Shown: positions 13,742 to 20,903 of the stretch, one piece after another
How positions within the stretch are numbered: position 1 is the stretch's first letter
Layout: each line of letters opens with the position of its first letter
NCBI GenBank assembly: GCA_002455655.1
Contig: DKLF01000069.1
Location: forward strand, 1 to 20,903
Length of the DNA: 20,903 nt
From: Oscillibacter sp. UBA6647
GTDB taxonomy: Bacteria; Bacillota; Clostridia; Oscillospirales; Oscillospiraceae
Reading direction: 5' to 3'
Position numbers and translations under genes: made by a program
Notes under the pieces: generated by a model
What the model saw: only the letters and a program-made list of their open reading frames with translations
The model's database searches: none
Told to the model about the DNA's origin: nothing

Positions 13742-15049
13742 CTAACGGAGCGCGTCTTCCCGCAGGCCATCTATGATATTCAGCGACCGGAGGGAAATCT
13801 CCGTATTTTTATCCCGCTTCCCCTTGACCCGATGGTCCAAAGGCGGCATGATGCCAAAGTTGACGTTCATGGGCTGGAACCGGACCACCGACTGATCGCA
13901 GACATACAGCCCCAGCGCGCCGATGGCGGTCTCCCGGGGAAAGTCCAAAGGCGGCAGCCCCCGCAGGCGGCGCGTCAGCTCCACCGCCGCCAGATACCCG
14001 CTGGCGCAGGACTCCACATAGCCCTCTACGCCGGTCATCTGCCCGGCAAATGTAACACGCGGCTCTTTTTTCAGCCGATAATACCGATCCAGCAGGCGTG
14101 GCGAGTCCAAAAATGTATTGCGGTGCATCACGCCGTAGCGCAAAAACTCCGCGCGATGCAAGGCAGGAATCATGGAGAACACCCGCTTCTGCTCCGGAAA
14201 CTTCAAATGGGTCTGAAATCCAACCAGATTGTAAACGCTGCCGTCGGCATTGTCCCGGCGCAGCTGCACCACCGCATAGGGCCAGCGCCCGGTGCGAGGA
14301 TCATCCAGCCCCCGGGGCTTCAGCGGCCCGTAAAGCAGCGTGTCATGCCCCCGGCGGGCCATGACCTCCACGGGCATACAACCCTCAAATACCTTCTGGT
14401 CCTCAAACCCGTGAACCGGCGCCTCCTCGGCGGCGGTAAGAGCCTGCCAGAACGCGTCGTACTCCTCTTTCGTCATGGGGCAGTTGACATAATCCGCCGA
14501 GCCCTTCCCATACCGGGACCCCAGCCACGCATGATCCATGTCCACGCTGTCCGCTGAAATCAGCGGCGCGGCGGCATCGTAAAAATGCAGAGCGGTGTCC
14601 GTGCCCAGAAGCAATTGCAGGCGCTCTGCCAGCGCGTCGGAGGTCAGGGGACCGGAGGCAACCAGTACCTCGCCCTCTGGCAGCTCCGTCACCTCACCGG
14701 GAACCACGGTGATATTGGGACATGCCTTAATCCGCTCCGTCACCAGCGCGGAAAAGCCCTGACGGTCCACCGCCAGCGCGCCGCCTGCCTCCACCCGGGT
14801 TTCGTCGGCACAGGCAATTACCAGCGACCCCAGCCGACGCAGCTCTTCCTTCAAAAGGCCCGCGGCGTTTTCCAACTGGTCGCTGCGCAGGGAATTGGAG
14901 CAGCACAGCTCCGCGAAATCGTCCGTCACATGGGCGGGATTTTTCTTTTGCGGCTTCATCTCCAGAAGCGTCACTTGGGCGCCCCGGCGGGCCAACTGCC
15001 AGGCGGCTTCGCTCCCGGCAAGGCCCGCTCCGATGACCGATACGTTCAT
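13742..15049 (-). CDS. trmFO: Folate-dependent tRNA (uracil-5-)-methyltransferase TrmFO
   Basis: A 435-residue flavoprotein that makes 5-methyluridine at position 54 of the tRNA T-loop using methylenetetrahydrofolate and FADH2. The N-terminal dinucleotide motif is IGAGLAGSEAA (Gly7, Gly9, Gly12). A catalytic cysteine pair is visible: Cys50 in ELCCSNSLRSDQLENAAG, matching Cys53 of the Bacillus subtilis enzyme, and the cysteine of FEGCMPVEVMA, matching Cys226. The C-terminal segment QPMNVNFGIMPPLD is also typical. The ATG at 15047-15049 follows AAAGGA by about eight bases, and is preferred over one six codons upstream because the flavin motif then starts at residue 6. It sits in the classic dprA-topA-trmFO order. 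The 66-base gap to topA has two mutually exclusive five-pair GC stems (15085-15107). Confidence 0.97.
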   Translation of the reverse strand: MNVSVIGAGLAGSEAAWQLARRGAQVTLLEMKPQKKNPAHVTDDFAELCCSNSLRSDQLENAAGLLKEELRRLGSLVIACADETRVEAGGALAVDRQGFSALVTERIKACPNITVVPGEVTELPEGEVLVASGPLTSDALAERLQLLLGTDTALHFYDAAAPLISADSVDMDHAWLGSRYGKGSADYVNCPMTKEEYDAFWQALTAAEEAPVHGFEDQKVFEGCMPVEVMARRGHDTLLYGPLKPRGLDDPRTGRWPYAVVQLRRDNADGSVYNLVGFQTHLKFPEQKRVFSMIPALHRAEFLRYGVMHRNTFLDSPRLLDRYYRLKKEPRVTFAGQMTGVEGYVESCASGYLAAVELTRRLRGLPPLDFPRETAIGALGLYVCDQSVVRFQPMNVNFGIMPPLDHRVKGKRDKNTEISLRSLNIIDGLREDALR

Positions 15050-15115
15050 ACGTGTGTCCTTTCGCATGCCCAGCTCCCGTGTGGGGCGCTTCGCGCCGAT
15101 ATGGCGCGGGGCAAA

Positions 15116-17620
15116 TCAGATTTCTTCGTCGGAGACGGGCTTTTTCCCAGTGGGGTTTTTCGCCGCCTTCGCGGCAGGCTTCTTCGTCGCCGTTTTCTTT
15201 GCGGCAGGCTTCTTCGTCGCCGCTTTTTTCATAGCCGTCTTTTTCTCCGCCGTCTCTTCCGCTTCAGCGGCCGGATCGACCGGCTTTTTCGCGGTTTTCG
15301 CCGGGGCCTTCTTTTTGGCAGCGGCAGTTCCGGCCGCCGTCTTTTTGGAAGCGGGCTTTTTGGCGGTTATTTTCTTAGCCGCCGTTTTCTTTGCCGCAGG
15401 CTTTTTGGCGGCTGCTTTTTCAGTCGGCTTCTTCGCCGTGCCCTCGCCGTCGGACTCTCCGCCCTCATCGGCGGTTTTCTTGGGATAGCCCCTCTGGTCC
15501 TCGGGCAGGAAGTTGGAGCAGGCGGGGTTGACGCAATAGGGCCGCTTATAGCCCCGCCCGGACCGTTTGAACATGGTCTGCCCGCACACGGGGCAGTCGT
15601 CCTTCACCGGCACGTCCCAGGTCATAAAGTCGCACTTGGCGGCTTCATCCTTGGCGCTGCGGTGCTCACAGCAATAGTAATTATACTGCTTGCCAGACTT
15701 CTTGCTCACGCCGCTGCGCTTCATAATCCGCCCGCCACACTTGGGGCAGCGGCCCGGCATCACCACCACCAGCGGCATGGTGAAGCTGCAATCGGGATAG
15801 CCCGGGCATGCCAAAAACCGCCCGAACCGCCCGGACTTTACCACCAGATTTCGCCCGCACTCGGGGCAGATTTCTTCACTCACTTCGTCGGGCACCTTGA
15901 TACGAGTCCCTTCAAGCGCCGTCTCCGCGTCCTTCAGGCTCTGTTCAAAGTCGCCGTAAAACTCCCGCAAAACGCCCTTCCACGGGGTCATCCCCTCCTC
16001 CACAGAGTCAAGCTTCCGCTCCATGTGGGCGGTAAACTGCAAATCCGCGATGTCGGAAAAGCGCTGCTTCATCAAATCCGTCACTACCCGGCCAAGGTTG
16101 GTGATTTTGAGGTATTTGCCCTCTTTCACCACATATTCCCGGTCAAGGATCGTGGAAACGGTGGGTGCGTAGGTGGAGGGGCGGCCGATGCCCTGCTCTT
16201 CCATGGCGCGAATCAGCGTTGCGTCGGTATAGTGGGCGGGGGGCTGGGTGAAGTGCTGGTCCCTGCGGAACTCCTTCAGGCCCAATGCCTCTCCCTCCCG
16301 CAGGGCAGGCAGGGGAGATTCCTTTTCTTCCTTCTCCTCGTCCTTTCCCTCTTCGTAAACCGCCGTATAGCCCGCAAATTTCAGGCCCGAGGCGGTTGCG
16401 CGAAAAATATGCTCTCCCGCCGAGATATCCACAGACACGCTGTCGTACACGGCGTTTTCCATCTGGCTTGCCAAAAAGCGGCTCCAAATCAGCTTGTACA
16501 GCCGATACTGCTCCCCGGTGAGGTCGCCCTTTACCTGCTCCGGCGTCAGCTCCACGCTGCTGGGACGGATGGCTTCATGCGCGTCCTGTGCGTTGGCCTT
16601 GGCCTTATAGTGGCGAACCTGCGCGGGGTAGTATTCTTTTCCGTACCGGCTGAGAATGAAGGTCTTGGCGGCTGCCTGCGCTTCCTCGCTGATCCGCAGA
16701 GAATCAGTTCTCATATACGTGATGAGGCCCACTGCGCCCTCGCCCGCGATGTCCACGCCCTCGTAGAGTTGCTGGGCAATGGCCATGGTGCGCCGGGGGG
16801 TCATGCTCAGCTTTCGGGACGCGTCCTGCTGGAGGGTGGAGGTGGTAAACGGTGGAGAGGGGCTGCGCTGCTTATCCGTCCGCTTCACGGACTTGACCGC
16901 GAATGCCTGATTCTTCGTCTCCTTCACCACGGACTCCACTTCGTCCGCGGATTTCAGCTCGACTTTCTTGCCGTCTTTGCCGTGATAATGGGCGGTAAAC
17001 TCCGTCTTTTTCCCATCGTCGGTACGCAAAAACGCGTCCAGCGTCCAGTATTCCTCAGGCTGAAATGCCTCGATCTCCCGCTCCCGGTCGTCCACCATCC
17101 GGGTTGCCACGGACTGGACCCGCCCGGCGGAAAGACCCCGGCGGATTTTCTTCCACAAAAGGGGGCTGAGCTGATAGCCCACGATACGGTCCAGAATACG
17201 CCGGGCCTGCTGGGCATCCACCAGATTCTGGTCGATGTCCCGGGGCCGCTGAATGGACTCCTGCACCACCTTTTTGGTAATCTCGTTAAAGGTCACCCGG
17301 CGGGTCTTTTCATCCGGCAGGTTCAAAAGCTGCTTTAAGTGCCAGGAAATCGCTTCGCCCTCCCGGTCGGGGTCGGTTGCGAGATACACGGTGTCGGCGG
17401 ACTTGGCGGACTTTTTAAGGTCCCCGATGATGTCCTCCTTGCCCTTGATGGGCTGGTACACCGGGTCAAAATCCCGCTCCACGTCCACGCCCAGCGTGCT
17501 CTTGGGCAAATCCCGCAAATGGCCCATGGATGCCTTTACGCGGAAATCTTTTCCCAGATATTTTTCAATGGTCTTGGCCTTCGCGGGAGATTCCACGATG
17601 ACCAGGCTCTGCTTTGCCAT
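15116..17620 (-). CDS. topA: DNA topoisomerase I with a lysine/alanine-rich tail
   Basis: An 834-residue type IA topoisomerase that relaxes negative supercoils. The TOPRIM domain has IVESPAKAKTIEKYLG (Glu10) and DPDREGE (83-89); the active-site tyrosine is Tyr302 in TYMRTDSLR. SAGRVQSVATRMV lies near 164-176. Three C-terminal zinc-ribbon-like modules show Cys585/588/605/611, Cys625/628/650-651/663 and Cys676/679/696/701. From about 729 to 834 the protein is an unusual tail of repeated KKPAAKKTA-type units with an acidic DEEI end. The ATG at 17618-17620 is set by GGAGG five bases upstream. It lies 44 bases after dprA. The tail is similar in composition to basic tails of some actinobacterial TopA and histone-H1-like proteins, so a role in non-specific DNA binding is inferred. 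Confidence 0.97.
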   Translation of the reverse strand: MAKQSLVIVESPAKAKTIEKYLGKDFRVKASMGHLRDLPKSTLGVDVERDFDPVYQPIKGKEDIIGDLKKSAKSADTVYLATDPDREGEAISWHLKQLLNLPDEKTRRVTFNEITKKVVQESIQRPRDIDQNLVDAQQARRILDRIVGYQLSPLLWKKIRRGLSAGRVQSVATRMVDDREREIEAFQPEEYWTLDAFLRTDDGKKTEFTAHYHGKDGKKVELKSADEVESVVKETKNQAFAVKSVKRTDKQRSPSPPFTTSTLQQDASRKLSMTPRRTMAIAQQLYEGVDIAGEGAVGLITYMRTDSLRISEEAQAAAKTFILSRYGKEYYPAQVRHYKAKANAQDAHEAIRPSSVELTPEQVKGDLTGEQYRLYKLIWSRFLASQMENAVYDSVSVDISAGEHIFRATASGLKFAGYTAVYEEGKDEEKEEKESPLPALREGEALGLKEFRRDQHFTQPPAHYTDATLIRAMEEQGIGRPSTYAPTVSTILDREYVVKEGKYLKITNLGRVVTDLMKQRFSDIADLQFTAHMERKLDSVEEGMTPWKGVLREFYGDFEQSLKDAETALEGTRIKVPDEVSEEICPECGRNLVVKSGRFGRFLACPGYPDCSFTMPLVVVMPGRCPKCGGRIMKRSGVSKKSGKQYNYYCCEHRSAKDEAAKCDFMTWDVPVKDDCPVCGQTMFKRSGRGYKRPYCVNPACSNFLPEDQRGYPKKTADEGGESDGEGTAKKPTEKAAAKKPAAKKTAAKKITAKKPASKKTAAGTAAAKKKAPAKTAKKPVDPAAEAEETAEKKTAMKKAATKKPAAKKTATKKPAAKAAKNPTGKKPVSDEEI
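15171..15222. repeat. Direct repeat inside the topA tail
   Basis: The 22-base word starting GCGGCAGGCTTCTTCG occurs exactly at 15171-15192 and again at 15201-15222, a period of 30 bases (ten codons). Degenerate copies of the same lysine/alanine codon pattern continue to about 15430. It encodes repeats of the basic TopA tail and could expand or contract by slippage. Confidence 0.8.
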
Positions 17621-17664
17621 AGTTACCTCCAAAACTTTGCGGGAGTTGAGTTGTGATCAAAAAT

Positions 17665-18843
17665 TTATGGGGTGAGGGTCACGGCGCGGACATACCGCTT
17701 GCCCTCCCTCTGGGTTACAAATCCGTCGATTTCCAGCATAGTCAGGGCTGAGAGCACCCGCCGCACGGGCAGTTCCGTCAGCTCCGCCAAATCGTCCACC
17801 GCCATGGGCTCCTCCGTCAGCGTCTGCAAAATCAGGATCTGATCGTCGGTCAGCCCCGCGTCTTTGACGGAAAGGGCCGGCAGGGCGGGAACCGCTGCCT
17901 CCACGGGCTGTCCCGGCTGCTTTTCAGGGCTGGGCGGCGCGGCGCGGGTCTGCCCGCGCAGTTTACCCGGAAACAGCGCCTCATACTCTCTTAGAATGTC
18001 CCACGGCTCCGCCGCCACCATAGCTCCGTCCCGAATCAGGCGGTTGCAGCCCTTGCTGTTTTCCGCGTAAATGGGACCGGGGACGGCAAACACGTCCCGC
18101 CCCTGATCCAGTGCCATTCCAGCGGTAATCAGCGCGCCGCTGCGAGTCGGGGCTTCCACCACCAGTGCGGCCACGCTCAGGCCGGAGATCATGCGGTTGC
18201 GGATGGGAAAATGACCGGGCAGCGTCTCCGCACCCGGCGGATACTCGGAAATAAGACAGCCCGCTGCGGCCACGTCTTCATACAGCCACCCGTTTTCTCT
18301 TGGGTAAATCACGTCGATTCCGCCGCCCAGCACACCGATCACCGAGCCGCCCGCCCGAAGCGCGCCCTGCGCGGCCACGGAGTCGATGCCACGGGCCAAG
18401 CCCGTGACCACCACAGCTCCTGCCTCCGCAAGGCCGAAGGACAAATCCTCCGCGCATCGAATGCCGTACGGCGAAGCCTTCCGCGTCCCCACCACGGCGA
18501 CAGCGGGCAGCTCGTCCACCGCGGGAAGCCTGCCCCGGATGTACAAAAGGCAGGGCGGGTCGTAAATACTGCGCAGGCGGACGGGATAGGCCGCGTCATG
18601 GAGCGTCAGCAAATGCAGGCCCAAACGCTCACAGTCCGCCAGAATCCGGTCCGCTTCCGCCAAATCCTTCTTCCCCAAAACCTCCGCTTCACGGCGGGAG
18701 ATCCCCTCCGTAAGCAACAGCTCATCCCGGTCGGCGCAGTAAATATCCTCCGGCGTGGGAAAGCGCTCCAGCAGCGAGAGCTTCGTCTGACTGCCGACGC
18801 CTTCCAGACGGGAAAGCCAGACCCAGTATTTCAGCATAGACAT
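17665..18843 (-). CDS. dprA: DNA-processing protein DprA (Smf)
   Basis: A 392-residue DprA protein, which protects incoming single-stranded DNA and loads RecA during natural transformation; it is conserved even in bacteria not known to be competent. A helical N-terminal region (LEGVGSQTKLSLLERF) precedes the extended Rossmann fold: VAVVGTRKASPYG, VVTGLARGIDSVAAQGAL, VIGVLGGGIDVIYPREN and PGHFPIRNRMISGLS, the last being the single-stranded-DNA-binding region. A proline-rich linker leads to a C-terminal winged helix (about 325-392). The ATG at 18841-18843 follows GAGGAGG by seven bases; a longer frame upstream runs into the previous gene and has no matching site. It starts 13 bases after the SpoU-type gene and precedes topA, the standard Firmicutes order. 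Confidence 0.96.
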   Translation of the reverse strand: MSMLKYWVWLSRLEGVGSQTKLSLLERFPTPEDIYCADRDELLLTEGISRREAEVLGKKDLAEADRILADCERLGLHLLTLHDAAYPVRLRSIYDPPCLLYIRGRLPAVDELPAVAVVGTRKASPYGIRCAEDLSFGLAEAGAVVVTGLARGIDSVAAQGALRAGGSVIGVLGGGIDVIYPRENGWLYEDVAAAGCLISEYPPGAETLPGHFPIRNRMISGLSVAALVVEAPTRSGALITAGMALDQGRDVFAVPGPIYAENSKGCNRLIRDGAMVAAEPWDILREYEALFPGKLRGQTRAAPPSPEKQPGQPVEAAVPALPALSVKDAGLTDDQILILQTLTEEPMAVDDLAELTELPVRRVLSALTMLEIDGFVTQREGKRYVRAVTLTP

Positions 18844-18856
18844 GTCCGTCCCTCCT

Positions 18857-19624
18857 CTATCCCCGGCCCCGGGCCATCTCCCACAGCAGCGCGGCGGCCG
18901 CCGCCGCCGCATTCAAGGACTCGCAGCGCTCATTCATGGGGATTTTTACCGTGGCGGTGCAAAGAGCAAGCAGTTCCTGAGAAAGTCCCCGGCCCTCGCT
19001 GCCGATGGCGGCGGCGGCACGGGTATAATCCAAATTCCGAACGTCCCGCGTGTCCGATTGCAGAGCCGCGCCGTACAGCGGAATGCCGCTTTTATTCAGC
19101 AGTGCGGCGACTTCCGCCGCACCGCAGGTCCACACCGGGCAGCGGAATGCCGCACCCATACCGGCCCGCAGGGTTTTGGGGTGGTAGAGGTCGGCGCAGC
19201 CGTTTACCAGAAACAGCCCGTCCGCCCAAAAGGCATCCGCCGTGCGGAGAATGGTGCCCACGTTACCGGGGTCCTGCACTCCGTCCAGCACCACGTAGCG
19301 ACTGCCATTCAGCGTTTCGGGCAGGGTCGTCTCCCGCATCCGGCAAATGGCCAGAACGCCCTGCGGCGTTTTACTGGGGGCGACGGCTTCCATCACGTCC
19401 TCCGTCACCTCCACTGTCCGGACAGAGGGCGGCAGGCCATTCAACGCGCGCCCCGGTGTGGTCACCACGGTGTCCACCGTCTCGTCTGCCCAGCGGAGAG
19501 CCTCCTCCACAAGCTTTGGACTGTCGCAGAGGAAGAGGCCTGTCTCCCGGCGAAACGCGCCGTCTGCCGCCAGCTTTTTCAGCTTCAGGCAGAGAGGGTT
19601 TTTTCTGCTTGAAATTCGTTCCAT
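18857..19624 (-). CDS. SpoU/TrmH-family RNA 2'-O-methyltransferase
   Basis: A 255-residue SPOUT methyltransferase that methylates ribose 2'-OH in RNA using S-adenosylmethionine. An N-terminal substrate-binding domain (about 1-95, starting RISSRKNPLCLKLKKLAADG) is followed by the knotted catalytic domain with motif 1 NVGTILRTADAF, motif 2 IGSEGRGLSQELL and motif 3 IPMNERCESLNAAAAAAALL. The domain order matches RlmB and TsnR-like rRNA enzymes; the exact target nucleotide cannot be told. The ATG at 19622-19624 follows GGAGAGGAG by seven bases. It heads a tight operon with dprA 13 bases away, driven by the consensus-like promoter at 19711-19739. The alanine run in motif 3 is longer than usual but still in place. 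Confidence 0.92.
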   Translation of the reverse strand: MERISSRKNPLCLKLKKLAADGAFRRETGLFLCDSPKLVEEALRWADETVDTVVTTPGRALNGLPPSVRTVEVTEDVMEAVAPSKTPQGVLAICRMRETTLPETLNGSRYVVLDGVQDPGNVGTILRTADAFWADGLFLVNGCADLYHPKTLRAGMGAAFRCPVWTCGAAEVAALLNKSGIPLYGAALQSDTRDVRNLDYTRAAAAIGSEGRGLSQELLALCTATVKIPMNERCESLNAAAAAAALLWEMARGRG

Positions 19625-19710
19625 GGCCCCGCTCCTCTCCTTCAAATTTCAAAACGGGCAGCCGATACATTAAATAGATAGGCCCCGGATTTTGATGTGA
19701 AAGTGAGTAT

Positions 19711-19739
19711 ATCATACGCCGTCAAACAATTCAAGTCAA
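19711..19739 (-). promoter_or_regulatory. Sigma-A promoter for the SpoU-dprA-topA operon
   Basis: On the minus strand TTGACT (19734-19739), a 17-base spacer and TATGAT (19711-19716), about 85 bases ahead of the SpoU start. A second -10-like TATACT follows two bases later without a good -35. It likely drives the SpoU enzyme, dprA, topA and trmFO together, since no promoter is evident in the short gaps between them. Confidence 0.85.
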
Positions 19740-19828
19740 CGATTTTGCGCCTAAATGGGGTTTTTTGCCGCCCCAACGCCACTGAAAAGCCCGGAAAAAT
19801 CCCGGCTGTATCAAAATACGACAGGCCT

Positions 19829-19864
19829 CGCCCGGTTGGCGCCGGTTCCAGCTCCAACCGGGCG
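19829..19864 (-). terminator. Long hairpin after the unrecognised gene
   Basis: CGCCCGGTTGG (19829-19839) and CCAACCGGGCG (19854-19864) form a perfect 11-pair stem with a 14-base loop, five bases past the stop of the 19870-20592 gene. The downstream T-run is delayed (TCGTATTTTG), so termination efficiency is uncertain. Confidence 0.6.
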
Positions 19865-19869
19865 GACAG

Positions 19870-20592
19870 TCAGCTCACCCGCGCCTCAATCTGCTCCGCG
19901 CGCAGCGCGCCGGCAGAGCATAAAGCGGCAAACAACTGGTCCCTGCGGCAGCCATGGGGCATCCGTTCCGCCTGAACAGGGACGTTTAAGGTCACATACG
20001 CTGGGATCGGCGCGCCGTCGTACAGCGGCAAGGTCACCGCGCAGTGCAGCTCCGGTCTGGGCGCGAACAGCAGCAGCGCTTCCGCCGCTTCCAACTGCGC
20101 CGGGGCGGGACGCAGCAGCAGTGAAACGCCAAATTCCCGCCGAAGCTGGCGGGCCAGCTCTTCCCCGCCATCCGGAATGTCCAGCAGCACATAGCGATAG
20201 CGCAGACTCAGTTCCGTCACCGCCCGGACCAGTTCTCCCGTAAGATAGTCGGCGCACACCGCCACTCTGGTTGCCCCTGAAATTTCCCGGCTTGCAAGTT
20301 CAGCCCGAAGCCACTCCCCGGCGATACTGCGGTATAGGCGCGTCACTTCCACGGGAAGCACACCGTATTTCGCAAAAATTGCCTCGTAGGGAAACGCCTC
20401 CGGAAATACCGCACGGGTAACGCCCACTTTTTGAAGCTTTTTCGCGGCCCCCGCCGCCCTGCGGCGCAAAACGGCAGCCGGAGTATTTTTCCGGCGAAGT
20501 AGCCGCACCTCCAGAAACCGCATTCGTAAAATCGCAGATTCACCCGCCCGGCGGGGCGCTTTTTCCTCCGTCCATGCCACAAATCCAATCAT
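19870..20592 (-). CDS. Unrecognised protein with a possible Rossmann-like core
   Basis: I do not recognise this 240-residue protein. It has no signal peptide or membrane segment. The N-terminal third is basic (EVRLLRRKN, AAGAAKKLQKVG) and helical in character. The middle shows alternating strand and helix patterns suggesting a Rossmann-type core: RVAVCADYLTGELVRAV (109-125), YVLLDIPDGGEELARQLRRE (134-153), VSLLLRP (156-162) and AEALLLFAPRP (170-180). No catalytic motif or glycine-rich nucleotide loop was identified. The ATG at 20590-20592 has GGGAGG five bases upstream, which decides it over a longer frame. It stands alone between the M23 terminator and the SpoU operon. A clostridial conserved hypothetical protein is the most likely outcome of a search. 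Confidence 0.75.
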   Translation of the reverse strand: MIGFVAWTEEKAPRRAGESAILRMRFLEVRLLRRKNTPAAVLRRRAAGAAKKLQKVGVTRAVFPEAFPYEAIFAKYGVLPVEVTRLYRSIAGEWLRAELASREISGATRVAVCADYLTGELVRAVTELSLRYRYVLLDIPDGGEELARQLRREFGVSLLLRPAPAQLEAAEALLLFAPRPELHCAVTLPLYDGAPIPAYVTLNVPVQAERMPHGCRRDQLFAALCSAGALRAEQIEARVS

Positions 20593-20637
20593 GTCAACCT
20601 CCCTGCCCTCCCGTGGGAAACTCGGAGCGCCCCTTCC

Positions 20638-20662
20638 GTGCCGGAGCAAATTGCTTCGGCAC
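20638..20662. other. 25-base near-perfect palindrome upstream of the unrecognised gene
   Basis: GTGCCGGAGCAA (20638-20649) and TTGCTTCGGCAC (20651-20662) are complementary at 11 of 12 positions around one central base. With so short a centre it is more like a protein-binding site or operator than an RNA hairpin, although it could form a stem with a CAAATTG loop. It lies 46 bases ahead of the start codon and right after the M23 terminator. No clear promoter was found next to it. Confidence 0.5.
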
Positions 20663-20666
20663 GCGC

Positions 20667-20708
20667 AAAAGCCCTCCCGTCCCATTTCTATGGGACAGGA
20701 GGGCTTCT
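20667..20708 (-). terminator. Terminator after the M23 peptidase gene
   Basis: On the minus strand GCCCTCCTGTCCCAT (20703 down to 20689) pairs with ATGGGACGGGAGGGC (20684 down to 20670 or so), 15 pairs with one wobble and a four-base loop, followed by TTTTGCG. It lies about 15 bases past the peptidase stop and is a standard intrinsic terminator. Confidence 0.88.
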
Positions 20709-20720
20709 TATGCTGAGAAA

Positions 20721-20903
20721 TCAGCGGGAGAGAGAATAACCGGTGAGATAATTCAGTGGATTGATGCGCACGCCGTTCTCTGAAATCTCAAAGTGGAGGT
20801 GCGGCCCGGTGGAGTTGCCGGTGGACCCGGTAACCCCGATGGAATCGCCTTGATTCACATAAGACCCGGCGGTGGTTCCAAGGCTGCTCATATGGGCATA
20901 CAG
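20721..20903 (-). CDS. M23-family metallopeptidase, C-terminal end (partial)
   Basis: The frame entering from the right edge encodes the last 60 residues of a LytM/M23 peptidoglycan endopeptidase domain: YAHMSSLGTTAGSYVNQGD, IGVTGSTGNSTGPHLHFEI, then NGVRINPLNYL and a TGA at 20721-20723. The YAHMS and GPHLHFE histidines are the usual zinc-binding and catalytic residues of the family. The protein probably cuts, or regulates cutting of, peptide cross-links in the cell wall and would be exported or membrane-anchored, but the N-terminus is outside the window. It could be a cell-division (EnvC-like), spore-related (SpoIIQ-like) or general hydrolase; the visible part keeps the catalytic motif, so it is likely active. 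Confidence 0.93.
   Translation of the reverse strand: MYAHMSSLGTTAGSYVNQGDSIGVTGSTGNSTGPHLHFEISENGVRINPLNYLTGYSLSR

Noticed and set aside
15171..15430. Repeats that might suggest a CRISPR or tandem-repeat locus
   Set aside because: The repeats are in frame inside topA and have no unique spacers; they encode the lysine/alanine tail.
14585..17338. 917-codon plus-strand open frame opposite trmFO and topA
   Set aside because: It is antisense to two well-identified genes. Its Arg/Leu/Phe repeats are only the reverse complement of the TopA lysine/alanine tail.
18211..19677. 488-codon plus-strand open frame opposite dprA and the SpoU-type gene
   Set aside because: It crosses two real genes and their junction, and its composition is that of a GC-rich shadow frame.

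Overview
The window looks like ordinary chromosomal DNA from a GC-rich member of the Clostridia. I infer an Oscillospiraceae-type gut bacterium (Flavonifractor, Oscillibacter or Lawsonibacter relatives), but I cannot confirm a genus without a search. The reasons are the Gram-positive gene orders (greA-lysS, dprA-topA-trmFO, plsX-acpP-rnc), strong AGGAGG-type ribosome binding sites, use of GTG and TTG starts, TrmFO instead of TrmA, and sigma-A-type promoters that stand out as AT-rich islands. No rRNA, tRNA, insertion sequence, phage gene or CRISPR array was found.

Layout. At 1-1602 (+) the tail of greA is followed by lysS and a terminator near 1677-1716. At 1849-3220 (-) are two poorly characterised genes, a papain-fold/C39-like protein and a uridine-kinase-like P-loop kinase, expressed from a promoter near 3270. 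Divergent from them, at 3488-4525 (+), is a stand-alone rsmH-like gene with an N-terminal extension and a structured leader. From 4649 to the end every gene is on the minus strand: a pepD-type dipeptidase (4649-6088), a PLP aminotransferase with a consensus promoter (6389-7579), uppP-ftsK (11278 down to 7813), and a seven-gene run reading 19624 down to 11618 (SpoU-type RNA methyltransferase, dprA, topA, trmFO, plsX, acpP, rnc). An unrecognised 240-residue gene (19870-20592) and the C-terminal end of an M23 metallopeptidase (20721-20903) close the window.

How the genes fit together. The content is housekeeping: translation and RNA modification (lysS, rsmH, trmFO, the SpoU enzyme, rnc), DNA topology, uptake and segregation (topA, dprA, ftsK), membrane lipid and cell-wall precursor supply (plsX, acpP, uppP, M23), and peptide and amino-acid metabolism (pepD, the aminotransferase). 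I saw no convincing new multi-gene system. The most useful leads are the regulatory layout around acpP-rnc (a near-consensus promoter, one small gene, a strong hairpin, then the gene for RNase III), the isolated RsmH-like protein with an extra basic N-terminus, the C39-like/kinase pair, and the unrecognised protein at 19870-20592.
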